Assembly: GCA_029821735.1 (NCBI GenBank)
Contig: JALGSU010000004.1
Location: 62,001 to 126,000 of the forward strand
Reading direction: 5' to 3'
Source: Candidatus Zipacnadia bacterium
Lineage (GTDB): Bacteria; Armatimonadota; Zipacnadia; Zipacnadales; UBA5352
Length of the DNA stretch: 64,000 bases
A program made the position numbers and the translations under genes. Positions within the stretch are counted from its first letter, which is position 1, and each line of letters begins with the position of its first letter. This document shows positions 1 through 11,200 of the stretch, piece by piece. Below the pieces are notes generated by a model. The model ran no database searches, was not told where the DNA came from, and saw nothing but the letters and a program-made list of their open reading frames with translations.

Positions 1-2
1 GG

Positions 3-1502
3 GACGCCCTTTGGCTGCCACTGGTCTGGTGGATGAGCTTCAACATGCTCATCATGGTCGCGGTCATGTGCCTGGTCTCCTTCTTCCGCAGGCAGTGGGT
101 ACAATCAGAGCGGCTGAGCTTCCCGCTGCTGTACCTGCCGCTGGAGATCACCGGAGGCTTCGAGGGCTCGGCGGTGGGGCAGGGGTTCTTCCGGGACCCG
201 GTCATGTGGGTCGGCTTCATCCTCGCGGCGCTCTTTAACCTCATGCGTCTGGGGCATGAATTGTGGCCCTCGGTGCCTGAATTGAAGATATACGTTCGCT
301 TGGCGCAGGGGATATCCGACCCGCCGTGGCGGTGGATACGTCCGTTGAATCTGTTCTTTTCGCTGGACGTGTGGGGGCTGTCGTACCTGATGTCGGGCGA
401 GGTGTTGCTGTCCTCGTTCCTGGTTTACTTCACGATGAAGACGGTCAAGATCGTGGGGCTGCAGGCGGGGTATCGCAAGAGCCGCTTCCCGTTCTACCAG
501 GAGGTGAGCTCGGGCGCGTGCATTGCGCTCACGCTGTATATGTTCTACACCGCGCGCGGGCATTTCCGCCAGGTGGCAGAGAGTATCATCAGGGGGCGAA
601 GCCCCTACGACACAAATGAACCGATGTCATACCGGAACCTAGCGATTGTGCTGCTGATAGTCACGGCGGCGATGATCTGGATGATGGCATATGCCGGTCA
701 CCGGATAGACCTGCTGCTGATCTACTTCGCGACGCTGTATATGTTTGTTCTGGTAACCGCGCGTATCAGGGCGGAGGCCGGGCCTCCGGTGACGTGGACG
801 CATCCGTATGGGTATGATACACAAGTCGCGGTTCACCTGTTCGGCAACAAGTTCATTCGCGGCTACGGCTCGGCGCAACCGATGGTGCTGTACTATTCGC
901 TGTTCTACATAGGGCGCACGGTGTTCGCGCACTCCGCTGGCCAGTATTTCGTGGATGGGCTGAAGCTGGGGGACCACGGCAAGGTCAAGCGCAGCGCAAT
1001 CATCAAGGTGATGTTGATATGCGCTCTGATAGCGGGTGCTCTGGCGTTCTGGACACACCTGGATCTGGGCTACCGCTATGGACAGGCATTCTATTTCGCG
1101 GGTGAGGGCCGCGAGCACCGCACGTGGCCGGCGAACTGGTCGCGCGGGCATTACAGGTTCCTGGACCGCGGCCTGGAGAACCCGACGGGGCCGGATGGGA
1201 CATACATCGGGGCCTACGTAGCGGGGTTCCTCGCCACCTTGCTCATTACGTGGGGGCGAATGACCATCGCCAACTTCCCACTGCATCCGCTGGGGATGGT
1301 GCTCGGGACTCTGTACAACGACTGGTCACCATACTGGGGGCCGTTCTTATTCGCGTGGCTTGCGCAACGGCTGGCGCTGCGCTACGGCAGCCTGCCAGCG
1401 TATCGCCGGGCGGTGCCTTTCTGGTTGGGCCTGTTCCTTGGCCACACGCTGATCGGCAACGTAGTGCGCGGCATCGTGATCCGACTGGCGAAGGGCCTGT
1501 AG
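3..1502 (+). CDS. DUF6785-like polytopic membrane protein, 5' end cut by window
   Basis: The frame is open from the first complete codon of the window, so the gene begins upstream; the first internal ATG is at 33. About 499 residues are visible. Many long hydrophobic segments alternate with short charged loops, as in a polytopic inner-membrane protein. Loops rich in Trp, Tyr and Arg (for example WTHPYGYDT and WSRGHYRFLDRG) and the C-terminal pattern NFPLHPLGMVLG resemble the DUF6784/DUF6785 proteins of Planctomycetota and Armatimonadota. These have been compared with oligopeptide-transporter-type folds, but I know of no proven substrate. No signal peptide can be judged because the N-terminus is missing. 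It is the only transporter-like protein here, so uptake of glycan fragments is possible but is inference. Confidence is high that it is a real gene and moderate on the family. Confidence 0.75.
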   Translation, partial: DALWLPLVWWMSFNMLIMVAVMCLVSFFRRQWVQSERLSFPLLYLPLEITGGFEGSAVGQGFFRDPVMWVGFILAALFNLMRLGHELWPSVPELKIYVRLAQGISDPPWRWIRPLNLFFSLDVWGLSYLMSGEVLLSSFLVYFTMKTVKIVGLQAGYRKSRFPFYQEVSSGACIALTLYMFYTARGHFRQVAESIIRGRSPYDTNEPMSYRNLAIVLLIVTAAMIWMMAYAGHRIDLLLIYFATLYMFVLVTARIRAEAGPPVTWTHPYGYDTQVAVHLFGNKFIRGYGSAQPMVLYYSLFYIGRTVFAHSAGQYFVDGLKLGDHGKVKRSAIIKVMLICALIAGALAFWTHLDLGYRYGQAFYFAGEGREHRTWPANWSRGHYRFLDRGLENPTGPDGTYIGAYVAGFLATLLITWGRMTIANFPLHPLGMVLGTLYNDWSPYWGPFLFAWLAQRLALRYGSLPAYRRAVPFWLGLFLGHTLIGNVVRGIVIRLAKGL

Positions 1503-1670
1503 CTCGGGCTCTCGTCAGGGCCAGTAACCTCTCCCACGTCCAGAGACAACAACGATTGAGGCGCCCGGGAAGCAGGAAAGTCGAGTTGCCCGCTGAAGTA
1601 ATCAACATCGCCACTACCCGCCCGGGGCTGCCGCATCGGGTCGACCCGCGAGTCCGTGGAGGTGTTTGGC

Positions 1671-3620
1671 GTGAGACACAGCAGGCTTCTAGTATCTGCG
1701 GGGCTCGCACTACTCGTGATTTCGCAGTTCGCGGCTGGGGCTGCTCCGGACGCGGTTAAGGTGATCGTTGACGGCAAGACGGTGACGTGGCCCAGCCCAG
1801 CCTCCCTCGTGAACAAGTCGATCACCTGTCCCCTCGAATACTACCTCGCCGACCTGGGAGCACGCATACTGGCTGACCCCAACGGGCAATGGGTGCAGGC
1901 CTCCAAGTGGGGGCTGCTGCTGGTCGTCTTCGGCGGCGAGAAGGAGGGGCTCTGGGGAGGCCGGATCCTGACGCTCCCGGGCACCCCCGCCAAAGAGGGC
2001 ACCACGCTGTACGGACCGATGCGTTTCTTCGCTGACCTCATGGGCTACAAGGCTCAGTAGGACAAGGCGAATCTCACCCTCACTCTGACACGCAAGCCCT
2101 TCAACGCCCCGAAGGCTACGCTGGTGCTTGAAGACAGCTCTCTGGCGATGGGAGCGCCGGCCTACTTCCACGAGGGCAGTCTGATGGCCCCGGCCGAGCG
2201 ATTCCTCACAGCCCTTGGCGCGACGGTCTACTGGGATTCTCCGACGCTCGCAGCGACCGGCGCGGGTGTGGTCATGAGCGCGATCTCCGAGGACATCCCG
2301 GTCCGCGTGACCGTGAACGGCGCAACAGTGGAAGTCAAGCGCGGGGTGGGAGTCATCAACGGGCTGCCATATGTCCCGGTTGGGGTCTTTGCTCGGGAGT
2401 TCGGCTTCACGGTGCGCTGGGATAGGGCAACTCTGACGGCGGATATCACCGCCAAGCCCAAATCCCGGGCCACCGAACTGGTGGTCTCGGACGGGAGCCT
2501 GGTCACCCCCAAGCTGCACGCGCTTCCTGACGCCAGCCTGCTCGTGGTCGCGCGGACGCCCAATCCCACGCCGGAGATTGCCTTCGTGCGCAGTACCGAC
2601 GAGGGAGAGACGTGGGAGCATCTGATCCAGATCGCACCGCGAAGCATGGCCGGGACCATGCATTTCGATGGCTTCGGGCTGCCCAGTCGGTCTATGGCGC
2701 TCTATGGGACCATTCAGACTGCCGCGTACAACATCACAGAGATGCCCGTGTGGCTGACTGATGGCACGAACGGGTGGCGGCAGGCCACCTGCGCGGGCGG
2801 CATCCCAGGCACGACGAAGCGAACGGTGAGCAGCGTCGTCGCGAACGCCGACTACTCACTGATCTACGCAGCGGGGGCGGAGGTCACGGCTGGCGCGTCG
2901 CATGCGCAACTGTGGCGCAGTGAGGACCATGCCCAGACGTGGATGCCGCTGTGTGACGTCAATGGGGGCATCATCGGCGGCTCAGCTACCGCCGCCCCGC
3001 CCACCCGCAGCGGCGCCGCCGCCACTTTGTGGGACCTGATCTCCCCGAAGAACGAGGCCACCACTCTTGACGATGGCTGACGCGTGAACATGAACGTGGG
3101 CGACATTGCACCCGACAACACAGTGTGGGGCTGGACCCACGAGGAGTTCGTCCGGATCGAGCCGAATGGGGTCGCGACTACGATGCCTGTGTTCGTGCAG
3201 AACTTCCACGGAGTGGTCGACATCGATGCGCCCACGAACAACGACGTGTACGTACTCTGGCGCGAGGGCGTGCAACTGGACAATCTGGCGTGGACGCTGA
3301 GCATCAGTCACGACCGAGGCGCGACGTGGGACAAGTTGGGGCTGCAGGTTGCGGCCACATTCGATTCGACGGACTGCCTGGTGGACGTTGCTCGCCCCGA
3401 CGCTTGGACTCTGGCCCGAGGCTTCATGGACAATCAGGCAATTCAGGGCTGGCTTGTGGGCTTCGAGACGGATGATGACGGGGCCGACCACGCTTCCCTG
3501 AAGCTCACAGGGCACATAGTACATGATCTGGTCATGCCCAACCGCAATCGTGCGTATGTCCTTAGCCAGAAGATCAGCCCAAAGACACTCTACATCACGC
3601 GCTGGGACTGGCTGCGGTAG
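1671..3620 (+). pseudogene. Secreted stalk-domain/BNR-repeat protein interrupted by two in-frame stops
   Basis: One reading frame runs from GTG 1671 to 3620 but is cut by TAG at 2058-2060 and TGA at 3078-3080. This leaves open pieces 1671-2060, 2124-3080 and 3084-3620. GTG 1671 is chosen over 1656 because GGAGGT lies seven bases before it and a signal peptide (residues 1-27) follows directly. The N-terminal third holds copper amine oxidase N-terminal-like repeats: VIVDGKTV, then GSLMAPAERFLTALGATVYWD, then GLPYVPVGVFAREFGFTV. The rest carries Asp-box/BNR motifs of the sialidase-type propeller: STDEGETW, SEDHAQTW and SHDRGATW. Both stops fall where a Trp fits (GYKAQ-stop-DKA in a stalk repeat, DDG-stop-RVN), so each could be a TGG-to-stop G-to-A change. 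A 12-base palindrome (1637-1648) precedes the ribosome site. It may be a surface anchor or glycan-binding protein; no enzyme activity is claimed. Confidence 0.7.
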
Positions 3621-3627
3621 CTGCTGA

Positions 3628-6600
3628 TCAGGGCTTGGCGAGAGTGGCGACGAGGAGCGTGTCACCCGCCGCGGCCACGATCGCATCGCCATGCGCGCGG
3701 ATGAGCTGCACCGGGGAACCGATCAGCCAGCGGGCCACCTCATCTCCTGACGCATCGTGCACTGCCACCGAGCCGTCCAACGAGGACCGGGCGAGCAGTG
3801 AGCGACCTCCTGCTGACATCAGCGCAACGTCGGTCACCTGATTGTCCGCATAGCGGGCCCAGCGGACGGTGCCGTCGGCTCCAACCAGTGCCAGGAAGCC
3901 GCTGCGTGATGCGAGCGCAATCTCCGGTGCGCCGTCGCCGTCGAGGTCGGCCGCGAGCACGCGCTCGTGGGCGTCATCGCCGATGAGTTGGCTCCAGAGG
4001 ACATCGGCCTTGCGGTCGACGGCGGGAGCTTTGCGGCAGACCGTGACCTGCCCGTCGCCATCCGCGAAGATGGCCTCGTCAATGCCATCACCATCGAGAT
4101 CGGCCGCAGTAATCGATCTGCAACCGGCGATTGAGCCGGGCACGGCCGTGTTCCGGCGCTTGCTGGTGTCGGTGAAGTCCACGATCCAACGCGTACCGTA
4201 AGTCCACCCCGCAAGCAGCTCAAGGTGGCCGTCGCCGGTCACATCGGCGGAATGCACCGCCGAAGCCTTGTGCCGCCAACCCCACTCCCAGGCGCGGCCG
4301 TCAGAGGTCTTCACCTGCCCCAGCGTATCGACCACGTAACACCTGGTGTTCGCGCAGGCCACCGCGATCTCGGGCTGACCGTCCCCGTCGAAGTCGGCGA
4401 CGTGGAGCGCGCGAACATGCCCCGGCCCGCCTCCCGACGCAGTGCGCGTCTCAAATTCCCGATGCAGCAGTCCGGTGCCGTCTCCCGCGAACGCATGCAG
4501 GAGCGCGTCCTCGACGCCGCAGACGACGTCCGCTCGACCATCGCCATCGAGGTCGGCCAACTCAACGTCATTGATCTTCCCGGCGAACTTGTGCGACCAC
4601 AGCTCGGTGCCGGCGGCGTCGAACACCACTAGGGAACCATCCGCGCAGCCAGCGACGATTTCGTCAGCGTCATCGCCGGTGAGGTCGCCGACCTCGAGGG
4701 CAGTGATTGCGTCGGGCAACTGGTGCTGCAGGGCTTCGGGCTCGATCCCCGCGGTGGGTTCGGGCTTGACAGCAGTGCCGGCTGCTGGGGCTGCATCATA
4801 GAGGCGGACGATGGCCGCCCCCAAATCGCGGGCCATCGCGCCAAACTCACCGGTGAGCTCGTGGCGGCCAGCAGCAAGTTGGACCACCAGCGGAACGCCT
4901 TCGCCCACGCCTGCAGGCCGGCCATCAACCGTCAGCACGGTGGCGTGATCGCAGGTGATGCTGAAGCTGACGGCCTGGGCGGTCTGCACGACGCCACGCC
5001 CGGTCTTCAGGTCGAGGCTCAAGTGAACCGGTTGATCGGCCTGCATCAATGGGCGGCCAGCGGCAAGCGAAGTGGCGCCTGCCAGCAGGAGGGCATCGGA
5101 GCCGATGGCGTAGTGGGCGGCGCTGGCCACGAGGTGCTCGGTGTCCAGGTCGCCCGCGCCGGTGACCAGTGCCAGCGAGCCGTCGGTGACCAGTGCGCTG
5201 CCCAGCGCGCGGACAGATAGTCGGGGTTGATCGCCGCCGGCGTAGAAGATGCAGGGCAGCGACTGGCGTTCGCCTGCGGCGAGTTGCCGAGCGAGGCGGC
5301 GGCTGAGGAGCTTGGGCGCGTGGTCGTCGACGAACTCGTAGCGCTGCCAGTTCTTCGCGTCAGCCGATTCCGTGGCCTCGGTGAGTCGACCGGCACCGGG
5401 GGCATGCAGAGAGAAGCTCCGGTCGCCCTGCTGGTGAACGGTCCAGAGACCGTCGGTGAGCGTGGTCTCGCCGAGGCTGCGGAAGCGAGCATTCAGGTCG
5501 AAGAGGCCGGGCTCGCGAGCGGTGACTTCGTCGATGAGAACGAAGGTGTCGGTCGGGCGGTGCCAGATAATGTGGCGGTCCCAGTCGAGGCCGCAGTAAT
5601 CGGGCGTGCGGGTGATTGTGCTGGCCCAGGTGGGGGACGCGAAGCTGAACTCAAGTGACGAGAACGTGGTCGGCAGCGCGCTCTGCGCGTCGCGCATGAC
5701 GGTGAGCGTGTTGTGGTCTTTGAGGGCACCCTTGAGATAGTCGCCCTCGCACAGCCAGACGCGGCCATCATCGGTGAAACGCAGTATTGAGTTGCCGTCC
5801 CAGTGGCCGTGGTAACCGCGAGATATCCCGTCGAGGAGCAGGTATGCGCGGTCCGCATCGAGCGCTTCGCGGAAGCTGAGCTTATCAAAGCAGCGATCGA
5901 GAGGCGCAGTGGCATCCGCACCGTTGCGCTCATACCACATGGGCTCGACCGGATGGACGTACAGGCCGAGCAGACTTTCGGCAGTGATGCGAGTCGTGTC
6001 GAGGCGGCCGGCAGAAGCGTTGGTCCATTTGGCTGCGTTGGCGGCCAGGTAATCTGGGCCGCCGCCAGGAGAATAGCCCCCGACGTCACCGTAGCCCACC
6101 GGCGCTCCCATGTTGTCATGGCTCATGGCGCGCAGGCGCAGGAAGCCATAGACAGGTTCGCGGCTGAAGTAGTCCCAGTCGCCGACGATCGCGGCATGTC
6201 GGGCGGTGTGGAGCATGGTTATGTCCTGGTAACCCCAGCAGTCGCACTGGGGCTTGGCCGAGAGGAGTTGCCCGAGCATGAACGTCGAGGCCCAGTCAAT
6301 CCACCGTCGGGCCTCGGGAAGATCGTAGTATTTCGCGAACCAGTCGCCGCACGTGAGGATGCTGTAGGAGGGGAATGTCTGATGGTTGTTGGCGATAGCT
6401 GGCGTACGCTCAGAGAGAATACGGTCGCACTCCTCTGGCGTGTGGTGGCGCTTCTTTACCCCCGGCTCCTGGCAGCAGTTCCAGTCGAAGGCGTTCTCGC
6501 ACTCCCGAGCCATGCGCAGCATTACGTTCGTCATCTGCAGCAACTGGCGCTGGTCCATGGCGCCGTTGTGCTGCGAGCGATCGAAGCGCGAGATGATCTT

Positions 6601-7734
6601 GTAGGTCTCAGCCTCGATGAAGCCGGCGTCCGAGGCGCGCTGGATCGTGTCTGACGAGTCGAGATACTCGAGGTAGCGGTAGCCGAACATGATGAAGAGG
6701 TCATCGCTGAAAGCCTTCCAGCGATTGAAGATGGTGCGTAGCGCGCCTTCCCGGAGCCACTTCCCGCTGTCGATCGCGAGTTGCCGGTAGCGCTCGCGGT
6801 CGGCGGTGAGGCCTGGGGGCGGGACGAGTTCGAACGGGTAGACGAGGGTCGTGTCGCCCTGAAGCCGCCCGGTAAATTCGGCCACGCTGGCCGCGACCTG
6901 GTCTGCCGTGGTGCCACCGAGAGCGATGACATTGGTGCCCGTGCCGAGGGGCTCGACGGCCACGTAGATTTGCGCCGAGCCATCTTCGGGCGGGACAGGA
7001 ATGAAGTTCCACAGGTTCGGGCGAGCCCGCAGAAGCGCGAAGTTGGTGGTGCGATCACCGAGCCCGATCACGTGTCGCTCGCGGAGATCGTCAGCGGTGA
7101 CTGCGGCGCCGGAGACCACGGCGGGCCGGAGGCCGGCGCGTTGCTCCATGAGGTCGGCCAGGGCGCTTGCCTGGTCGGCGTAGTCGCCCTCATCGTCGTG
7201 CGCGATCAGGCAGCGCGACTCACCGTCGGCCACGAGGACCGTGTCGGGGGTGAACTCGCGCAGCGTGGCAATCGGCTCGTTGAGATCGAGGCGGTGTACC
7301 CGGACTTGGTCGACACGGATGCCGGGACCCTCGATGAGTGCGAGTGCGATAGTCGCGGGCCCATCGGCGTCCTGGGTGAAGTGCGAGCGCTGCCAGGTGA
7401 AGAAGGCATTGGTGACGGGGTGAGCACGCGCGGGCGTCCCGTTTGCGCTCACCGCGAGTTCGCTGAAAGTGTCCAGCTCGACGGCGCACGAGTGAGCGCG
7501 GATCGTATAATCGCCAGCAGTCAGGGGCAGTGTCACATCGAGGGCGTCGCCGGGCTGTTCCAGCAGAGCTGCGTTGCCGTCGGCATCGGTAATGTCGAGT
7601 GTGACATCCTGCACCGGGAGTACGCCAGTTTGATCTGGCGCGCCGCCGAGCAGGCGAATCTCGTCGACGAAGAGATACTGCCAAGTGCGCTCCTGGAGGT
7701 CGAGCCGAATGTGCGAGGCGTTCAGCCCCGGCAA
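3628..7734 (-). CDS. Heparinase II/III-like protein with C-terminal FG-GAP propeller (main fragment of a disrupted gene)
   Basis: About 1368 residues from a TTG at 7734; the same frame stays open and protein-like back to about 7900 (IRCNGIEPPPRIDVWV), with no start codon, so this is the body of a gene whose 5' end lies in another frame (7850-8149). Residues 1-150 are beta-sandwich-like. Residues 160-300 resemble the N-terminal domain of alpha-glucuronidase-type proteins (VIGLGDRTTN, NVIALGGTT). Residues 310-900 form an alpha/alpha toroid plus beta-sandwich with HWDGNSILRF, GRVWLCEGDY and DHNTLTVMRD, as in heparinase II/III-like lyases. Residues 1010-1368 hold FG-GAP repeats with calcium-binding DLDGDG or DFDGDG loops. 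The protein is probably extracytoplasmic. It is a close architectural relative of the disrupted gene at 49224-53167. Lyase activity is inferred from family resemblance. Confidence 0.75.
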   Translation of the reverse strand: MPGLNASHIRLDLQERTWQYLFVDEIRLLGGAPDQTGVLPVQDVTLDITDADGNAALLEQPGDALDVTLPLTAGDYTIRAHSCAVELDTFSELAVSANGTPARAHPVTNAFFTWQRSHFTQDADGPATIALALIEGPGIRVDQVRVHRLDLNEPIATLREFTPDTVLVADGESRCLIAHDDEGDYADQASALADLMEQRAGLRPAVVSGAAVTADDLRERHVIGLGDRTTNFALLRARPNLWNFIPVPPEDGSAQIYVAVEPLGTGTNVIALGGTTADQVAASVAEFTGRLQGDTTLVYPFELVPPPGLTADRERYRQLAIDSGKWLREGALRTIFNRWKAFSDDLFIMFGYRYLEYLDSSDTIQRASDAGFIEAETYKIISRFDRSQHNGAMDQRQLLQMTNVMLRMARECENAFDWNCCQEPGVKKRHHTPEECDRILSERTPAIANNHQTFPSYSILTCGDWFAKYYDLPEARRWIDWASTFMLGQLLSAKPQCDCWGYQDITMLHTARHAAIVGDWDYFSREPVYGFLRLRAMSHDNMGAPVGYGDVGGYSPGGGPDYLAANAAKWTNASAGRLDTTRITAESLLGLYVHPVEPMWYERNGADATAPLDRCFDKLSFREALDADRAYLLLDGISRGYHGHWDGNSILRFTDDGRVWLCEGDYLKGALKDHNTLTVMRDAQSALPTTFSSLEFSFASPTWASTITRTPDYCGLDWDRHIIWHRPTDTFVLIDEVTAREPGLFDLNARFRSLGETTLTDGLWTVHQQGDRSFSLHAPGAGRLTEATESADAKNWQRYEFVDDHAPKLLSRRLARQLAAGERQSLPCIFYAGGDQPRLSVRALGSALVTDGSLALVTGAGDLDTEHLVASAAHYAIGSDALLLAGATSLAAGRPLMQADQPVHLSLDLKTGRGVVQTAQAVSFSITCDHATVLTVDGRPAGVGEGVPLVVQLAAGRHELTGEFGAMARDLGAAIVRLYDAAPAAGTAVKPEPTAGIEPEALQHQLPDAITALEVGDLTGDDADEIVAGCADGSLVVFDAAGTELWSHKFAGKINDVELADLDGDGRADVVCGVEDALLHAFAGDGTGLLHREFETRTASGGGPGHVRALHVADFDGDGQPEIAVACANTRCYVVDTLGQVKTSDGRAWEWGWRHKASAVHSADVTGDGHLELLAGWTYGTRWIVDFTDTSKRRNTAVPGSIAGCRSITAADLDGDGIDEAIFADGDGQVTVCRKAPAVDRKADVLWSQLIGDDAHERVLAADLDGDGAPEIALASRSGFLALVGADGTVRWARYADNQVTDVALMSAGGRSLLARSSLDGSVAVHDASGDEVARWLIGSPVQLIRAHGDAIVAAAGDTLLVATLAKP

Positions 7735-7849
7735 GTCCAGGTCGTAGTGGTAGATGCCGGCCGCAGCGGGATCGTAGGTCCGGTCCGCGAGTATCTGCCC
7801 GATCTGGACCGGGGTGGCGTGAGGGAAGCCGGGCGTTGTGACCCAGACA

Positions 7850-8149
7850 TCAATGCGCGGAGGTGGCTCGATGCCGTTGCACCGGATCGGCGTAGCTGGT
7901 ATCGCGCCAGCCGACCCACTCGGGTGATTTGTAGTTTGCCGGGCCGGTCATGCCGTCGGTCAGTTCGCCAGCATAGGCCGCGCCTTGAGTGAATGGCTGA
8001 GGGCCAGTATCGTCAGCGTACCTGGCCGCAGGCTCAGGGGTGACAACATATTCGTGCCCCAGCGCGTGGTTGGTCAACTCCTGGGCGCAGCACGGCGTCA
8101 GGCGCACCAGCATTGTGAGTGCGATGATGCATCGGATGGTCCGGGCCAT
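7850..8149 (-). CDS. N-terminal fragment (signal peptide and start of discoidin-like domain) of the 3628-7734 gene
   Basis: This 99-residue frame starts at ATG 8149 with AGGAG about seven bases upstream. It encodes a signal peptide (residues 1-22, ending CCAQE) followed by TDGMTGPANYKSPEWVGW and RDTSYADP. That is the usual opening of an F5/8-type (discoidin) domain: loss of binding order, then W-G-W. It then drifts into nonsense (QRHRATSAH) and stops. The expected continuation appears in a different frame just downstream (IRCNGIEPPPRID from about 7900). The usual vDLG strand between the two parts is missing. A small deletion that is not a multiple of three is therefore more likely than a one-base slip. 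Confidence 0.7.
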   Translation of the reverse strand: MARTIRCIIALTMLVRLTPCCAQELTNHALGHEYVVTPEPAARYADDTGPQPFTQGAAYAGELTDGMTGPANYKSPEWVGWRDTSYADPVQRHRATSAH

Positions 8150-8291
8150 CGAACGTCTCCTCTCGAGGGCAGGCCGACTGGTGTGCGAAGTGAGCTTCTA
8201 CGCGCAGGCCGGGCAGGCCTCTTGCGGGAAGGCCCAGCGAGGGTCGTGAGCGAAGTATGGCGCGGCATTACTTCCGAGCAGGGGGTCAGGT

Positions 8292-11200
8292 ATGAAGGTA
8301 TTCTCAGGGATGTGCGCGATCGCGATCGCCATGGTGTTCAGTGCCGGTGCGCCGGCACAGGAATCGGTGCCAGCGGCGGAGGCCGTGCAATGGAGCTTCG
8401 AGGACGGCGATATCTCGACCTGGCAGTGCAAGAACAATGCCAGCATCGAGGTGGTGGAGGAGGGCGGCGAGCGCGGGAAGGCAATGGAGTTCGCCACCGA
8501 CTACGGTGAATTCGGGTTTTCGTGGACCACGAACCGGCCCGGTGGGACGATGGACTTCACGCAGATCGCGGCGCTGGAGTTCATGATACGCGGCGACGCT
8601 TCGGGCTGCCGCGTGCGCGCGACGCTCGGGATACTGCGCCCGGGCGAGGGCACCCTCTATTACAGTGCGATCCCCGATACAGTGATCGTGGACTTCACCG
8701 GCTGGCGCAAGTGCAGAATGCGCTTGTACCGGATAGAACCGAATGCCGAGAGCGATTTGTTCGGCGATTTTGCGCGCGTCGCGTTCGTGCAGTTCATGGT
8801 CACCGCGCTTGAGGCGGAGAGCAGCACGCTGGCGTTCGACGACATACGCGCAGTGCCTGCGGAGGGTGACGAGGTGGCGGCGCTCAATCAATACCGCGAG
8901 ACGCTGGCGGCACTGGCCGGGGACATGCCCAGAGATGGTAGCAACATCCTGCCGAATGCCGACTTCGAGGTGAGCGTGAGCGGGGAGCAGCCGCTGTTCT
9001 GGAAGCCGAATCAGTGGGCGACCAACAGTGTGGTTGAGTATCTGACTGATGATGGGCACGAGAGCGATGCATCGGTCCGCGTGCGGTGTGCGGAGAAGAG
9101 CGAGCGGGGCGCCTGGAGCTTCAACGTGAGCCCTGAGCCGGGGCCATACGTGTTTTCGGCATGGGTGCGTACGAGGACGCCCGACGCTGACGATGGCAAC
9201 GGGCCGGTTGTGCGCCTGAGCTTCATCGCTGCTGAGGGCAAAGGCAGTATCAGCAAGCACTACGCGGCTGATCCGAGGAAGACCGGGTGGCAGCGGATCG
9301 AGGAGCAGATCGAGATCCAGCCGGATACTTCGCAGGTCCAGGTGCACCTGTTCAACTACTTCGCGCAGGGAACGGTGCAGTGGGATGACGTGAGCCTGGT
9401 GTGGGATGTGGCGAAGGTCGAGCGGCGCGAGAACGAGCGGCTCCAGAACCTCGTGGACCTGGAGGCGGTGCGGCCCATGATCGTCCAGGCGCGAAACGAG
9501 GTCAGCAAGCTGGGGCGACGCGTGAGCCCGATCGAGGAGTTCCTGCAGGCGAGGATGCTGATCGCGATGCTGGAGTGGGCGCTCGATGACGCCGGGCTGG
9601 CCATCGAGGCTGGCCTGGGCACTAACGCCAAGGCGACCGTCGCCAGCGTGCTCGACTACACCTCGCGCGCGGATGAGATCATCGCCCAGGCGCGCGCCAA
9701 CACTCCGCCGAGGGGCGATCCGGAGGCTGACGCGAGTCCCTACATCGCCGAAATGAACCTGGCAGTACCCGGGTTCGCGAAAGAGCCGATCGTGTATAAG
9801 AAGGGCGAAGAGGGTTACGCGCAGATAGACAACGCGTGGCAGTTCAGCTCGCTGGGCGGCCACTGCGCGATCATGACGTGGGGGCTCACGGACCCGCGGA
9901 GCAACCTGTACATGGACCCGTCGCTGGTCAAGAACCTGTTCGCCACCATTCAGTGCGTACTGCAGAACCACCGCGACGGGGACTGGAACCCCGGCCGCCA
10001 GGCCATCTACGGAGCCGACCCGAATATCCCGCGCTTTACGCTCGGGCCGACCTTCGACGCCTACTACCAGTTGACGCAGGCCTGCCCGTGGCTGGTTCTT
10101 CCGGCCAAGCGCGACGAGTGGGTGGCAGAGCTGCGCACCTGCGTCGAGCATCAGTATGAGACGTATGGGCTGATGAACTTCACCACCGGGGCCTATGGAG
10201 CGGGCAACTACCCGAACCAGGACGTCTACTACATCCTGCTTTGCGAGCTGGCGCACCGGACGTGGGGTGACGAGAAGTGGGCGCAGCATCGCGACATGTT
10301 CCTGGATTTCCTCGAAGACACAATATACCCGATGGGCGGGATGATATACCACGGCACGCAGAACGAGTGCTACAGTTACCACAACCTGAACATCGCTTTC
10401 GTGGCGCGATATCTGGAGTACACTGGCAGCGAGCAGGCGAGGCGGATCATCGAGAAGACGGTGGATTTCTACCCGCTGATGGTGGAGCCCTCGGGGCGCA
10501 TTGAGGGATACACCGACCCATCCTGGAAGCACTACCAGCCGCGAGTGGCGCCGCATGCGCCGGACATCGTGGCGAGCATCACCGGTGACGCGCGCAACAA
10601 GCGGTGTGCGAACATTGGGCTGGCCCGAGGGCGACCGGGGGCGCACCTGCACTGCATCTTCGCGGCTCCGTGGTGGCAGGAGATGGCCGACGAACCGTTG
10701 GCGGACAACTACGTCATCTTCGACGAGAATACCCAGGCGCCGCGTGCGCGCTTCGGACCATTCTCGTTCGCGGCCAACGCCCGCGATTTCGGTCCCGGCC
10801 AGATCGGCAAAGACACATTCGTCGGATGCCTGTTCAGCCCCGTGGAGGGCGCGCCTGAGGATGAGGCCAGTCTGCTGATCGCCGCGAGCGAGTTCAGGCT
10901 CAAGCCTGAGGGCATTCACTGGCGCAACGCGCGGTATGTGTCGGGCGGGGAGCAGATCAGCCAGGTCATGGCGCCGGACTTCTTCTCGCAGGCGGTGAAG
11001 TATACCGTCACAGCGCCGAGCCACGGCGGCAATAGCGCAGATCAGCCGTGGGAGGGGACCCAGCAATGGTTCGCCTCGCCCAACCGACTGGTGGGCCTGC
11101 TGCACATCACGGCGCTGGAGGAGTTCACCTGCGCAGGCATCTGGGGGCGGCTGCGCTTCGGCCAGAATCTCGAGATCGAGAAGAGCGAGGGCGAGTTCTA

